DNA of 64,000 nucleotides, from the NCBI RefSeq assembly GCF_016811105.1, contig NZ_JAFBGM010000001.1, positions 1,423,126-1,487,125 of the forward strand, read 5' to 3'. The notes under the pieces are model-generated. The model had not been told where the DNA came from. It was given only the letters and a program-made list of their open reading frames with translations, and searched no databases. The position numbers were made by a program, and so were the translations under genes. Positions within the stretch are counted from its first letter, which is position 1. Every line of letters begins with the position of its first letter. Positions 35,863 through 45,388 of this stretch are shown one piece after another. The stretch is from Aurantibacter crassamenti. Lineage in GTDB: Bacteria > Bacteroidota > Bacteroidia > Flavobacteriales > Flavobacteriaceae.

Positions 35863-37374
35863 TTAGGCCAGAATTTCTTTAATTACTTCGCCCTCAACAT
35901 CCGTTAAGCGGAAGGGTCTTCCTTGAAATTCATAGGTAAATTGCTCGTGGTCAAAACCGAGTTGCTGTAAAATTGTGGCATGCACATCATGTACAGAAAC
36001 TCTACCTTCAACACCTGAAAAACCAATATTGTCAGTCTTTCCGTGGCAAGCTCCTTTTTTGATGCCACCACCAGCCATCCACATGGTGAAAGCGTCTCCA
36101 TGATGATCACGACCTTTAAATGCCATTTTTTTATTACCTCTATTTTCTTGCATTGGTGTTCTGCCAAATTCACCACCCCAAACTATTAATGTTTCATCAA
36201 GAAGTCCTCTTTGTTTTAAATCAAGAATTAGTGCAGTGATAGGTCGGTCTATTTCACGGCATTTATTTCGTAATCCGTGATTAAGTGAAACAGAAGCAGC
36301 GTTGCCATGACTATCCCATCCCCAATCAAAAAGTTGCACAAAACGCACACCATCTTCAACTAATTTTCTAGCCAATAGGCAGTTGTTGGCAAAAGATTCT
36401 TTGCCCGGTTCAACGCCATACATTTCCTTGATATTTTCCGGTTCGCTATTAATATTCATGACCTCAGGTACTGCAATTTGCATGCGATACGCCATTTCAT
36501 ACTGGTTGATGCGGGCTAGAATTTCTGGGTCTGCATATTTTAAGTATTCCTGCTTATTGATTTTGTTTATGGCATCAATAGTACTCTTCTTTAAATCGCG
36601 CGTTACACCATCAGGGTCTTCAATATACAATACGGGGTCACCTTTTGATCGACACTGTACACCTTGATAAACCGATGGTAAAAATCCGCTTCCCCAAACA
36701 CTTTTACCAGCATCTGGTGTGTTACCTCCTGAAGTTAAAACTACAAATCCAGGTAGGTTTTGATTTTCAGAACCTAGACCATATGTGGCCCACGAGCCTA
36801 TGCTAGGTCTGCCTAAACGCGCACTTCCAGTATGCATAAAGAGCTGCGCTGGTCCGTGATTAAATTGATCTGTGTGGACTGCCTTTAGAAAAGCAACATC
36901 GTCAACAACTTTTTTGAAATGGGGCATGTAACTAGAAACCCAATTGCCTGATTCACCTTCTTGTTTAAATTCAGCCTGTGATCCCAATAATTTGGGAGTA
37001 CCTTTAATAAAGGCGAATTTTTTACCTTCTAATAATGACTGTGGACAATCTTGTCCATCTAACTTTTGAAGTTCAGGCTTATAATCAAACATTTCTAATT
37101 GAGACGGAGCCCCAGCCATGTGTAAGTAGATTACAGATTTTACCTTTGAACTAAACGGGGGCGCCAATGTTGCTAAAGGATTCAAGTCACGTTCAGAAAA
37201 ATTAGCTAGTGTTTTTTTAGGTGGGCTACTCAATGGGTCGCAGCCAGCAAAAATTGAACTCAGTGCAAGGCCACCAAGCCCTTGAGCGCAATTTTTAATA
37301 AAATGCCGTCGAGTTTTAGCTTCAGTTTCACGAGCTAATTTTTCTTGTATGAGTTTGTCTATTAGGTCTTTCAT
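35863..37374 (-). CDS. DUF1501 protein with Tat lipoprotein signal
   Basis: The protein has 503 residues. A twin-arginine motif R22-R23-HFIK is followed by a hydrophobic stretch and a lipobox IFAGC (Cys about 45), so it should be exported folded and lipid-anchored. The rest matches DUF1501, an alkaline-phosphatase-superfamily-like fold (VKSVIYLHMAGAPSQLEMFDYKP, then WGGEFGRTPMQENRGNKKMAFKGRDHHGDAFTMWMAGGG in separate blocks with metal-ligand-like Asp and His). Its function is unknown; sulfatase or phosphatase-like activity is often guessed. Its ATG shares one base with the stop of the PSD1 gene (TAATG), so the pair is translationally coupled. Confidence 0.9.
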   Translation of the reverse strand: MKDLIDKLIQEKLARETEAKTRRHFIKNCAQGLGGLALSSIFAGCDPLSSPPKKTLANFSERDLNPLATLAPPFSSKVKSVIYLHMAGAPSQLEMFDYKPELQKLDGQDCPQSLLEGKKFAFIKGTPKLLGSQAEFKQEGESGNWVSSYMPHFKKVVDDVAFLKAVHTDQFNHGPAQLFMHTGSARLGRPSIGSWATYGLGSENQNLPGFVVLTSGGNTPDAGKSVWGSGFLPSVYQGVQCRSKGDPVLYIEDPDGVTRDLKKSTIDAINKINKQEYLKYADPEILARINQYEMAYRMQIAVPEVMNINSEPENIKEMYGVEPGKESFANNCLLARKLVEDGVRFVQLFDWGWDSHGNAASVSLNHGLRNKCREIDRPITALILDLKQRGLLDETLIVWGGEFGRTPMQENRGNKKMAFKGRDHHGDAFTMWMAGGGIKKGACHGKTDNIGFSGVEGRVSVHDVHATILQQLGFDHEQFTYEFQGRPFRLTDVEGEVIKEILA

Positions 37375-40112
37375 TATGCCTTCGTTAAAAATTCATCTAA
37401 GTTCATTATGGCGTTGGCCACAATAGTCAAAGCACTCAATTCGGGTGTTGGTTTTTCATCAAAATGCAGAAAAAGTGCGGTTCCTTCAGGGTCTTCATTA
37501 AAGGTTTTTAGTGAATTCTGATAAAGTTCTTGCAGCGCATTTAAGGTTGTAGGATCAATTTCTGAAAAAGTAGCTCTTTCATACGCCTGTGAAATACTTT
37601 TTTCAACTTGATCTACTATTCGTGTGTTTTTAGCTAAGTGGTATGATGCTTCGATATACACCGGGTCGTTTAAGGTGACTAGTGCTTGTAATGGGGTGTT
37701 GGTCACTGTTCGTCTTATGGTGCAAACTTCTCTACTGCCAGCATCAAAAGTTAAAAAAGAAGGGTAGGGGCTTGTTCTTTTTAAATAAGTATAAATACCT
37801 CTTCTATAGCGATCTTCACCTTTACTTTCATTCCATTTTTCGCCATTATAAACAACTTGCCAAACACCGTCAGGTTGTGGAGGTCGAACACCGGGCCCAT
37901 ACATTTTTTGACTTAAAAGTTCGGATACAGCTAAAGCCTGATCGCGAATTGCTTCTGCACCCAATCGTATTCTAGGGCCACGAGCATATAATTCATTTTC
38001 AGGGTCAATTTGATAGGATTCAGGTGTGCCTTCAGATTGCTGTCTGTATGTGCCAGATAGTACAATTTCTTTGACTAATTCTTTGATGCTCCAATTGTGT
38101 TCATTCATAAAACGAAGTGAAAGCCAATCTAGAAGCGCCGGATGTGAAGGGGCGTCTGATTGCGAACCGATATCTTCAATGGTTGAAACTAAACCGCGTC
38201 CATAAATTTGATGCCACACACGATTTACAAGGGTGCGCGCTGTAAGTGGGTTTTTTTTATCCACAATCCATTTAGACAATCCCAAACGATTTTTAGGCCA
38301 TTCTTGATTATATGAATTAAGTGTGGCCGGAGTGCCAGGTTCTACAGTGTCTGTTTTAGACATAAAATTACCACGGTCAAAAACCTGTGATGTACGTTTC
38401 ATGTACTCAGGGTTTTCAGACATTATGGGTACAGTTTCAGTTGGTGCATTGAGAAGTGTGATGAAATCTGAGTTGATTTTAAACCACCCGGGTTGGTTAG
38501 AACCTGGTATACCATCAATAAAACCTACCCAATATAAGTTGAGAATGTTTTCTTCTTTTGCTGCAGCATTGTTTTGAGTTTCAATGTATAGCTTAGTCTT
38601 TTTGTTTATTTTTCTTATAGGAAATTGAGATGTAGTATTCTCTTTAGCCTTATTAATGATAAATTCAGCAAGAACATCCCCTTCCGCATTGTTTTCTTTA
38701 ATTACCATTTTGGTGCCGTTAAAATGTGAACGATAATTTAAATACACATAATTGGCATTATTGGTAAATGCATCTTCTATGATTAAGTTTCCGTTATCCC
38801 AAAAAACGACGGATGCATGATCGTCATAAACACTATTCTTAAATTCTTTGAAAAAATGTGCTTTGTAAACGGGTTCTGTATATTGCATAAAGTTTTTGTA
38901 GGCTAAAAGCGTTTCTTCGTTTCCATGTTTTTTAACCCAATTAAGAATTTGATCAACTTTCTTTTGTTGCTCTGCCGTGTAAAATTTGAGTACAGGAGAT
39001 TCGCTGGGGGTATCTTCATCTCTAGAGTTATTAAAAAATGCCATCAAATTATAATATTCCTTGTGTAGAAAAGGATCATACGGATGACTGTGACATTGAA
39101 CACACTCCATTGTTGTACTTTGCCAAACCGAAAAAGTAGTATTTATGCGATCCATTACAGTAGCAACACGATATTCTTCATCGTCAGTACCACCTTCATC
39201 ATTATTCATTGTATTTCTATGGAAGGCAGTGGCAATTAACTGATCCATTGAGGGTTCAGGTAAAAGGTCGCCTGCCAATTGTTCTATTGTAAATTGGTCA
39301 TACGGCATATCATTATTTAATGCTTTGATTACCCAGTCTCTATATTGCCATATAGAACGTCCCATATCTTTTTCATAGCCCTTAGAGTCGGCATAGCGCG
39401 CTAAATCTAGCCACCATGTTGCCCATTTTTCACCATAATTTTTTTGGTTTAAAAGTGAGTCTACATAGACCTCATAGGTTAGTTCTTCTTTTTCAAATTG
39501 TTGTAATAAATCTAGGCTTGGTGGTAATCCAGTAATATCCAATGCTACTCTTCTAGCTATATTATTTTTTTCGGCTGGTGGGTTAGGTGTAATTTGTTCG
39601 CTTTCTAAACGAGCAGCAATAAAATAATCAATATCATTTTGAAAAAAATCAGTAGTGGTATTTGGGGTAAAACCAGCTTCAGAAGGTAATGCTGGCACCG
39701 CCACTTTTTCAGGTAATGAATAAGCCCAATGTTCACCCCATTTTGCACCTTGGTCTACCCATCTTGTAAGTAAATCAATTTCTTCGTCAGTAAGTTTAGG
39801 CTTTTCATAAGGCATACGAAGCTCTGGGTCTTCTTCATGCAAACGCTTAATAAATTCACTGCCCGAAGCATCTCCACGAATAATAGCAGGTTTACCCGAC
39901 TTGGTGTCAGCGAAAGCTTCAGATTCAAAGAGCAAACTAAACCCGGCATTTTTCTTTACCCCACCGTGGCAGGTAATACATTTATTGTTGAGTATAGGTT
40001 TTATCTGCGTGCTAAAATCAACTGGGTCAGATGTTTGGCACGATTGTATTATAATAAGTCCAAATACTGAGAAAAGTATTTGAATATATCGTTCGAAAAT
40101 TTTGTGTTTCAT
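37374..40112 (-). CDS. PSD1/planctomycete cytochrome c protein (PSCyt1-DUF1549-DUF1553) lipoprotein
   Basis: The protein has 912 residues. A lipoprotein-like start ends in IIIQSC, then comes PSCyt1 with heme motif CITCH (about 45). DUF1549 follows (about 150-360, with a second CxxCH, CVQCHSHPYDP). A middle beta region leads to DUF1553 (about 610-880; NPLTARTLVNRVWHQIYGRGLV, then RRTVTNTPLQALVTLNDP). Members always travel with DUF1501 proteins, are abundant in Planctomycetes, and are linked to complex carbohydrate use without a proven reaction. Here the gene follows a GH95-like gene. Two heme sites imply periplasmic redox chemistry. Confidence 0.92.
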   Translation of the reverse strand: MKHKIFERYIQILFSVFGLIIIQSCQTSDPVDFSTQIKPILNNKCITCHGGVKKNAGFSLLFESEAFADTKSGKPAIIRGDASGSEFIKRLHEEDPELRMPYEKPKLTDEEIDLLTRWVDQGAKWGEHWAYSLPEKVAVPALPSEAGFTPNTTTDFFQNDIDYFIAARLESEQITPNPPAEKNNIARRVALDITGLPPSLDLLQQFEKEELTYEVYVDSLLNQKNYGEKWATWWLDLARYADSKGYEKDMGRSIWQYRDWVIKALNNDMPYDQFTIEQLAGDLLPEPSMDQLIATAFHRNTMNNDEGGTDDEEYRVATVMDRINTTFSVWQSTTMECVQCHSHPYDPFLHKEYYNLMAFFNNSRDEDTPSESPVLKFYTAEQQKKVDQILNWVKKHGNEETLLAYKNFMQYTEPVYKAHFFKEFKNSVYDDHASVVFWDNGNLIIEDAFTNNANYVYLNYRSHFNGTKMVIKENNAEGDVLAEFIINKAKENTTSQFPIRKINKKTKLYIETQNNAAAKEENILNLYWVGFIDGIPGSNQPGWFKINSDFITLLNAPTETVPIMSENPEYMKRTSQVFDRGNFMSKTDTVEPGTPATLNSYNQEWPKNRLGLSKWIVDKKNPLTARTLVNRVWHQIYGRGLVSTIEDIGSQSDAPSHPALLDWLSLRFMNEHNWSIKELVKEIVLSGTYRQQSEGTPESYQIDPENELYARGPRIRLGAEAIRDQALAVSELLSQKMYGPGVRPPQPDGVWQVVYNGEKWNESKGEDRYRRGIYTYLKRTSPYPSFLTFDAGSREVCTIRRTVTNTPLQALVTLNDPVYIEASYHLAKNTRIVDQVEKSISQAYERATFSEIDPTTLNALQELYQNSLKTFNEDPEGTALFLHFDEKPTPELSALTIVANAIMNLDEFLTKA

Positions 40113-40257
40113 GTATAAGTAAAGCTTGTGATGCTAGTGTTCATAAATATAGGCAATTTTCAGTTTTGCCCAATAGTACATAGGTAGTGTCTAAATTGTG
40201 TGATGTTCAGACGGCAATGCGATTTACAAGCTTTACACTAAGTTGTATTTTATCAAT

Positions 40258-42555
40258 TCAATTCAAATCTAAAACTATGACCTCGTTAACTTTAGTTTCA
40301 ATATGTATGATGTTTTCTTTTTCGATTTCAAATTGAGAAGTGCTTTTAAAATTTGAATTATTAAAAGGGTTTTTAAGTTTCAAAGGACCTCCTTTTTCAG
40401 AAATGATTGTTATTTTTTTTGTTTTTCCTTTTTCTAAGGTGGCAGAAATTAGAAAAGCACCTTCAGTTCTTAGTTTATCAAATGAAATCTTTTTCCATTC
40501 TTCTGGTATTGCAGGAAATATATGTACAATACCTGTATGACTCTGTAGTAACATTTCTTGTACGGCAGCAGCAAAAGCAAAATTTCCTTCTAAGGTAAAT
40601 GGTCTGTATTTAAAGTTAGAGTAACCTTTATCTGATTGATCACCATTTACATGAAAACTATTTGGCAGGCAAAAGCTTGTAGCAAATATCTTTAAAGCTT
40701 CTGCAGCACCCTTACCATCAAACGCTCGCGCTTTTAAATTTGCCAGCCAGCTAAATGAATAACCCACATACTGTGATGATCCCATTTCATCTAATGTTGA
40801 AATAGTATTTTCTATAATTTTTTTATTTTTTTCACCTTTTGAGAAATCAATAATGCCCAATGGATGATACCCAACTTGGTGTGAAAAATGTCGATGTGAT
40901 TCGTCAAAAGGAGCATTGGGTGCAAATAGAAGGCCGGTTTCATCGAAAACCAGTTCAGGCCAACTTGAAAGTGTTTTTTCCCATTTATCGGCTTCATCAT
41001 TTTTTCCTAATTCCAACGCGAGTTCAGTGGCCTTTTCGTAAGTCCATCGGATTAAAGCTAAATCAAAATTAGTAGTTTTTTTAAACCAAGCTTCTCTACT
41101 ATTGTTGTGTATTTCTGGGCTTGAGCTAATGGGTAATTTAAACTGTCCGTTTTCGTCTTTTTCAGCGATGGAGTCTAAATAAGTTGCTACATCTTTTATC
41201 CATGGATATGCTTTTTGCGCTAAAAAATCTTTATCCATTGAATATCTCCAATGCAGGTAAAAATGATGTCCTAGCCAAGAAGATACGGTTGGGCCGAATG
41301 AATATTGAATCCATCCACCCATGGGTTCGCCTGTAAGAGTTGTAACACCAGGAACATTTAAGCCTTCTGTTCCGAAATATGATGAAGTATATTTTTTAAA
41401 GGTATCTCTATATTTCCACAACCAATTCGTAAAGCCTATTTCTTCATCTAGATGATTACCTGAATAGGCAGGCCAATAACTGAGCTGTGTGTTAAGATCA
41501 TGATGAAAATCTCCTTTCCATGGAGGTAATTTTCCGTTGTCAGCTGTCCAAACCCCTTGAAGAGAAATTGGAGGAGTGGTTGCTCGGGCTACTGAGCCAA
41601 ATTTGTATTGCTCTAAATACCATTGTTTTTCTAGTATTGTATCGGGGATTTGAATTGATGATTTTGACCAAAAATTTTTCCACCAATCTAAATGAGCTTC
41701 AATCGCACCGTTAAATTGTTTCTGTAATTGGGTTGTAACTAAAGTTGTGGCATTTTCAGCTTTAGGCCAATCAGGAAATTCTGAACTAATACTCCACGCG
41801 CCTTCAATTTTATTTTTGTTAATTACTTGTGCAGTATGCACTTGATATTTAAAACCACCCCAACCTTCTTGGTTGTAGGTAATTGTATTGTCTTTTCTTG
41901 AGATTTTTCCAGAAGGGTAATTCAGTCTTCTTAAATCTTGCCCAGATACCGGATTATTATCTGCGTTTTCACCATTTACGGTATAAGCCGGAGGTGATAA
42001 TTGATATTCAAGTTGTTCTTCAATGTTTTCGAAACGATACCAGCCAGTAGGTTCGGTGGCATGTACAAAGGTCAATAACCGAACACCGTTTTTCCATTTA
42101 ATTTCACAAATAGCCTCGTTAATATATAAGTGCACTGATTCTATTTCACCTAGTTTTGAAATATCGAATTCTAAGGCTGCACCAGGAATTTTAGAAGGAG
42201 CTGGACTTTTATCATAGGGTACGTCAAAACGGTCTTGAACTTCTTTATACGTATTGTTTTTCCATTGATCATAGACCCAATCGTATTTCCATTCTGGTGT
42301 TTGAAGGTTTTTCATCGGGCGTAAATCCCAAAGGTCTGCTCTATCTAATGAAAATCGAAGTTTGCCATCTTTTTTCCAAATTAAGGCGCCAATCATTCCA
42401 TTGCCTAGGGGTATGCCTTCATCCCAAGTGCTGGCTAGGTTGTCAAAATGTAGGTCGTGTGGTGACTTTTTAAGATTACGAGTGGTTTGTCCTTGCAGAA
42501 TTATTGCAAAGAAAAACATCGTCAAAAATAGGCATTGTTTTTTCTTGAAGTTCAT
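40258..42555 (-). CDS. GH95-like glycoside hydrolase with variant catalytic residues
   Basis: The protein has 765 residues. A signal peptide ends near LQGQTT. The N-terminal domain (LASTWDEGIPLGNGMIGALIWKK) and the (alpha/alpha)6 barrel match GH95-type proteins (alpha-L-fucosidase or alpha-L-galactosidase), with LQGVWTADNGKLPPWKGDFHHD, HRHFSHQVGYHPLG, and EGNFAFAAAVQEMLLQSH as landmarks. By alignment from memory, the GH95 active-site NxN is D353-L-N355 here, the general acid Glu is probably E481 (SSPEIHNN), and the Asp of the DGNFG block is E656. These changes suggest a divergent subfamily or altered specificity. It heads a co-directional block with the PSD1 and DUF1501 genes. Confidence 0.75.
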   Translation of the reverse strand: MNFKKKQCLFLTMFFFAIILQGQTTRNLKKSPHDLHFDNLASTWDEGIPLGNGMIGALIWKKDGKLRFSLDRADLWDLRPMKNLQTPEWKYDWVYDQWKNNTYKEVQDRFDVPYDKSPAPSKIPGAALEFDISKLGEIESVHLYINEAICEIKWKNGVRLLTFVHATEPTGWYRFENIEEQLEYQLSPPAYTVNGENADNNPVSGQDLRRLNYPSGKISRKDNTITYNQEGWGGFKYQVHTAQVINKNKIEGAWSISSEFPDWPKAENATTLVTTQLQKQFNGAIEAHLDWWKNFWSKSSIQIPDTILEKQWYLEQYKFGSVARATTPPISLQGVWTADNGKLPPWKGDFHHDLNTQLSYWPAYSGNHLDEEIGFTNWLWKYRDTFKKYTSSYFGTEGLNVPGVTTLTGEPMGGWIQYSFGPTVSSWLGHHFYLHWRYSMDKDFLAQKAYPWIKDVATYLDSIAEKDENGQFKLPISSSPEIHNNSREAWFKKTTNFDLALIRWTYEKATELALELGKNDEADKWEKTLSSWPELVFDETGLLFAPNAPFDESHRHFSHQVGYHPLGIIDFSKGEKNKKIIENTISTLDEMGSSQYVGYSFSWLANLKARAFDGKGAAEALKIFATSFCLPNSFHVNGDQSDKGYSNFKYRPFTLEGNFAFAAAVQEMLLQSHTGIVHIFPAIPEEWKKISFDKLRTEGAFLISATLEKGKTKKITIISEKGGPLKLKNPFNNSNFKSTSQFEIEKENIIHIETKVNEVIVLDLN

Positions 42556-42615
42556 ACTCTAAACTAAAGAGAACTTCGTTAAACTACAAGTCAGGAATAA
42601 AATAGTTTACAGTTC

Positions 42616-44307
42616 TTATGAAACTATCTCCACAAAAAGCCCTTCGTCAGTTTTACTGACCTTGGCTACATTATTTTTTGTCAATTCTTTAATGGTTTTA
42701 TCCCATTTTTTATTGGATAAACCAGACTGCAATTTTAGGTCGTCTAATAGAATTTTTGGCGATTTTTTAAGCGATTCTAAAACCACTTTAGCCTCATCAC
42801 TTAATTCTACTTGTTTTTTCTCAGGCCGCATTTGCGGGAAGAAAAGAACTTCTTGAATAGATGAATTGTTAGTCATTAACATGACTAGGCGGTCAATACC
42901 AATTCCGATACCAGATGTTGGCGGCATTCCATATTCTAAAGCACGAAGAAAATCTTGATCAATAAACATGGCCTCATCATCACCTTTTTCAGAAAGCTTT
43001 AATTGGTCTTCAAAACGCGCACGTTGATCAATAGGGTCGTTCAACTCTGAGTAGCAATTTGCTAATTCTTTACCATTAACCATCAATTCAAAACGCTCAG
43101 TAAGCGCAGGGTTATCACGATGTTCTTTAGTTAACGGACTCATTTCCTTTGGGTAATCCGTTATAAAAGTTGGCTGTACATAATGGTGTTCACATTTTTC
43201 ACCAAAAATTTCATCAATAAGTTTACCAACACCCATTGTCTCATCAACATCAAGACCTAATTTACGAGCAGCAGCACGCAGTTCAACTTCATCCATGCCG
43301 GCAACATCAACACCCGTATGAATTTTTATGGCTTCTAAAATAGGAACTCTTGCATAGGGTGCTTTAAATTCTATTTCATTTTTACCAACTGTGATTTTTG
43401 ATTTTCCGTTTGAATCAATTGCAATTTTTTCAAGCAATTGTTCTGTTGTATCCATCATCCAATGGTAATCCTTGTAAGCAACATACAACTCCATTACCGT
43501 GAATTCTGGGTTGTGTGTACGATCCATTCCTTCATTTCTGAAGTCTTTAGAGAATTCATAAACACCATCAAAACCACCTACGATGAGTCTTTTTAAATAT
43601 AGCTCATTCGCAATTCGTAAATACAATGGAATGTTTAGTGCATTGTGATGTGTTAAAAAAGGACGAGCCGCAGCACCACCAGGAATCGGTTGAAGAATAG
43701 GTGTCTCAACTTCTAGATATCCTTTTTCATTATAAAACTGGCGAATACTATTGGTGATTTTTGTGCGCTTTACAAAAGTTTCTTTTACATGCGGATTTAC
43801 AACTAAATCAACATACCGTTGACGGTAACGCATTTCAGGGTCATTAAACTTGTCAAAAACTTTACCATCAGCATCCTTTTTAGGTAACGGAAGCGGACGT
43901 AATGTTTTACATAAAATAGTGAAGTTTTTAACCATAACGGTTTTTTCCCCTACCTGGGTGGTGAATAGTTCACCCTCAATACCGATGATATCACCTATAT
44001 CAAGTAACTTTTTATAAACGTCGTTGTATAAGGTTTTGTCATCACCTGCGCAGATCTCATCTCTGTTAAAATAAACTTGAATACGACCAGAACTGTCTTG
44101 CAACTCAGCAAAAGAAGCCTTACCCTGAATTCTTCGAGACATCAATCTTCCGGAAATAACAACTTTCTTTCCTTCCGTGTAATTTTCTTTAATCTGTGTT
44201 GCAGTCGCATCCACAGGATATAAAGCCGCAGGATATGGGTCAATACCCATTTCGCGTAATTTGGATAATTTCTCTCTTCTGATTATTTCTTGTTCCGAAA
44301 GTTGCAT
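42616..44307 (-). CDS. lysS: Lysine--tRNA ligase (class II)
   Basis: The protein has 563 residues. An OB-fold tRNA-binding domain (about 55-150, VVISGRLMSRRIQGKASFAELQD) precedes the class II catalytic core: the motif 1 region (FYNEKGYLEVETPILQ), motif 2 (FRNEGMDRTHNPEFTVMELY) and motif 3 (GIGIGIDRLVMLM). The enzyme charges tRNA-Lys in the cytoplasm. The last 65 residues beyond motif 3 (about 500-563, VLESLKKSPKILLDDLKLQSGLSNKKWDK) form an extra small helical, wHTH-like extension that is absent from the E. coli protein. A -7 promoter box lies 20 bp upstream. Confidence 0.97.
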   Translation of the reverse strand: MQLSEQEIIRREKLSKLREMGIDPYPAALYPVDATATQIKENYTEGKKVVISGRLMSRRIQGKASFAELQDSSGRIQVYFNRDEICAGDDKTLYNDVYKKLLDIGDIIGIEGELFTTQVGEKTVMVKNFTILCKTLRPLPLPKKDADGKVFDKFNDPEMRYRQRYVDLVVNPHVKETFVKRTKITNSIRQFYNEKGYLEVETPILQPIPGGAAARPFLTHHNALNIPLYLRIANELYLKRLIVGGFDGVYEFSKDFRNEGMDRTHNPEFTVMELYVAYKDYHWMMDTTEQLLEKIAIDSNGKSKITVGKNEIEFKAPYARVPILEAIKIHTGVDVAGMDEVELRAAARKLGLDVDETMGVGKLIDEIFGEKCEHHYVQPTFITDYPKEMSPLTKEHRDNPALTERFELMVNGKELANCYSELNDPIDQRARFEDQLKLSEKGDDEAMFIDQDFLRALEYGMPPTSGIGIGIDRLVMLMTNNSSIQEVLFFPQMRPEKKQVELSDEAKVVLESLKKSPKILLDDLKLQSGLSNKKWDKTIKELTKNNVAKVSKTDEGLFVEIVS

Positions 44308-44326
44308 ATGCCTTGAATTAAGGCTG

Positions 44327-44334
44327 CAAATATA
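44327..44334 (-). promoter_or_regulatory. -7 promoter element of lysS
   Basis: On the minus strand TATATTTG fits TAnnTTTG, about 20 bp before the lysS ATG, so the mRNA leader would be short. Confidence 0.6.
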
Positions 44335-44345
44335 GGTAGTCTAGG

Positions 44346-45077
44346 TCAATCTTTCAATCCATTCGAAATAATCGGAGCTATTCTTTCGGCAAATAATCTA
44401 TAGGCTTCTGCTGAAGGATGTAAACCATCTTTTGCTACCAATTCTGGTTTGTCAAGACCTTCACGCGTAATGTCTGTAATTTCAACAAAACTAACTTGAG
44501 AATCTTTAGCTTTAGATTGCGCAAAACTATTATAGTTATCTATCTCTGAAGTTATTTTTTGTCGATTACGATTTTCGCCAAACGGGGTAAAACCCCAATC
44601 AGGAATAGAAACTACAGCAACACGTTTTGAGTTATTGCCTGCAAGTGCGATTGCTTTAGCTAATAATTCAGGAAACTCCTTTTCATACTGCGCAAATGAT
44701 GCATCTTGGTATTGGTTGTTTACTCCAATTAATAGGGTTACAAAGCTATATGAATTTTCTAAGTCGGCTGTTTCTAAGGCTTCTAATAAATTGTCGGTAC
44801 GCCAACCAGTTCGGGCAATTATGGTAGTTTTAATGCTAGAATTTAGGGTACTTTCTAAGGTTTTTTCAAGTTGTTTCGGAAAATTCTTGTTATTCGATAC
44901 ACTTTCTCCAATCGTATAACTATCGCCCAAAGCCAAATACGATAATTTTGCTGCTGAATTTTGTTCCTGTTTAACAGTAGTTATGGGTGCTACTTCTTCC
45001 TGAACATTACAAGCGAATAAAAGCAGTAATATTGTTATAATATTGATGTTGTTTAAGGTCATTTTAACTCGATTCAT
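44346..45077 (-). CDS. SGNH/GDSL-family esterase lipoprotein
   Basis: The protein has 243 residues. A lipoprotein signal ends in LLLLFACN (lipid C23). SGNH blocks are present: block I ALGDSYTIGES with catalytic S53, a Gly in ARTGWRTDN, block III TLLIGVNNQY with Asn, and block V DGLHPSAEAY with the Asp-His pair near residue 220. Such enzymes remove acyl groups from glycans or lipids; as a lipoprotein it acts in the envelope. A second in-frame ATG at residue 6 is also possible. It lies 38 bp upstream of lysS. Confidence 0.88.
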   Translation of the reverse strand: MNRVKMTLNNINIITILLLLFACNVQEEVAPITTVKQEQNSAAKLSYLALGDSYTIGESVSNNKNFPKQLEKTLESTLNSSIKTTIIARTGWRTDNLLEALETADLENSYSFVTLLIGVNNQYQDASFAQYEKEFPELLAKAIALAGNNSKRVAVVSIPDWGFTPFGENRNRQKITSEIDNYNSFAQSKAKDSQVSFVEITDITREGLDKPELVAKDGLHPSAEAYRLFAERIAPIISNGLKD

Positions 45078-45213
45078 GCATTATCTACGTAAATTAATGC
45101 AATAGGTTTTAATTCAAGTATAAAATACATTAAAGTTAATTACAACTGGTTTTTGTAACAAAATAAAGGTGCTAACGACCAATAAGTACATCATCAATCA
45201 AAATCCTACTATT

Positions 45214-45369
45214 ATGAGTTTTTTTAGAGTACTATTAGCAATAATTTTTCCACCGTTATCTGTAATTGGTAAAGGATGTGGTTCATTTTTAATTGTTTTG
45301 CTGTTGACTTTCTGCGGATGGATTCCTGGAGTCATTGCTGCCCTTATCATATTAAATAATCCGAATTGA
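45214..45369 (+). CDS. YqaE/Pmp3-family small membrane protein
   Basis: The protein has 51 residues. It contains two hydrophobic helices with IIFPPLSVIGKGCGSFLIV and the second-helix GWIPGVIAALIIL, the pattern of the YqaE/Pmp3 family. In yeast and plants these small hydrophobic proteins affect membrane potential and salt tolerance; the bacterial role is unclear. The ATG at 45214 is preferred over an upstream in-frame start that would add 15 polar residues. lipB begins 20 bp downstream. Confidence 0.85.
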   Translation: MSFFRVLLAIIFPPLSVIGKGCGSFLIVLLLTFCGWIPGVIAALIILNNPN

Positions 45370-45388
45370 TCACTGTATCTTTGTTTTA

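Noticed and set aside
45376..45383. TATCTTTG box 5 bp before the lipB ATG
   Set aside because: It fits TAnnTTTG but would make a leaderless mRNA and has no -33 partner; more likely chance, with lipB read from the Pmp3-like gene promoter.
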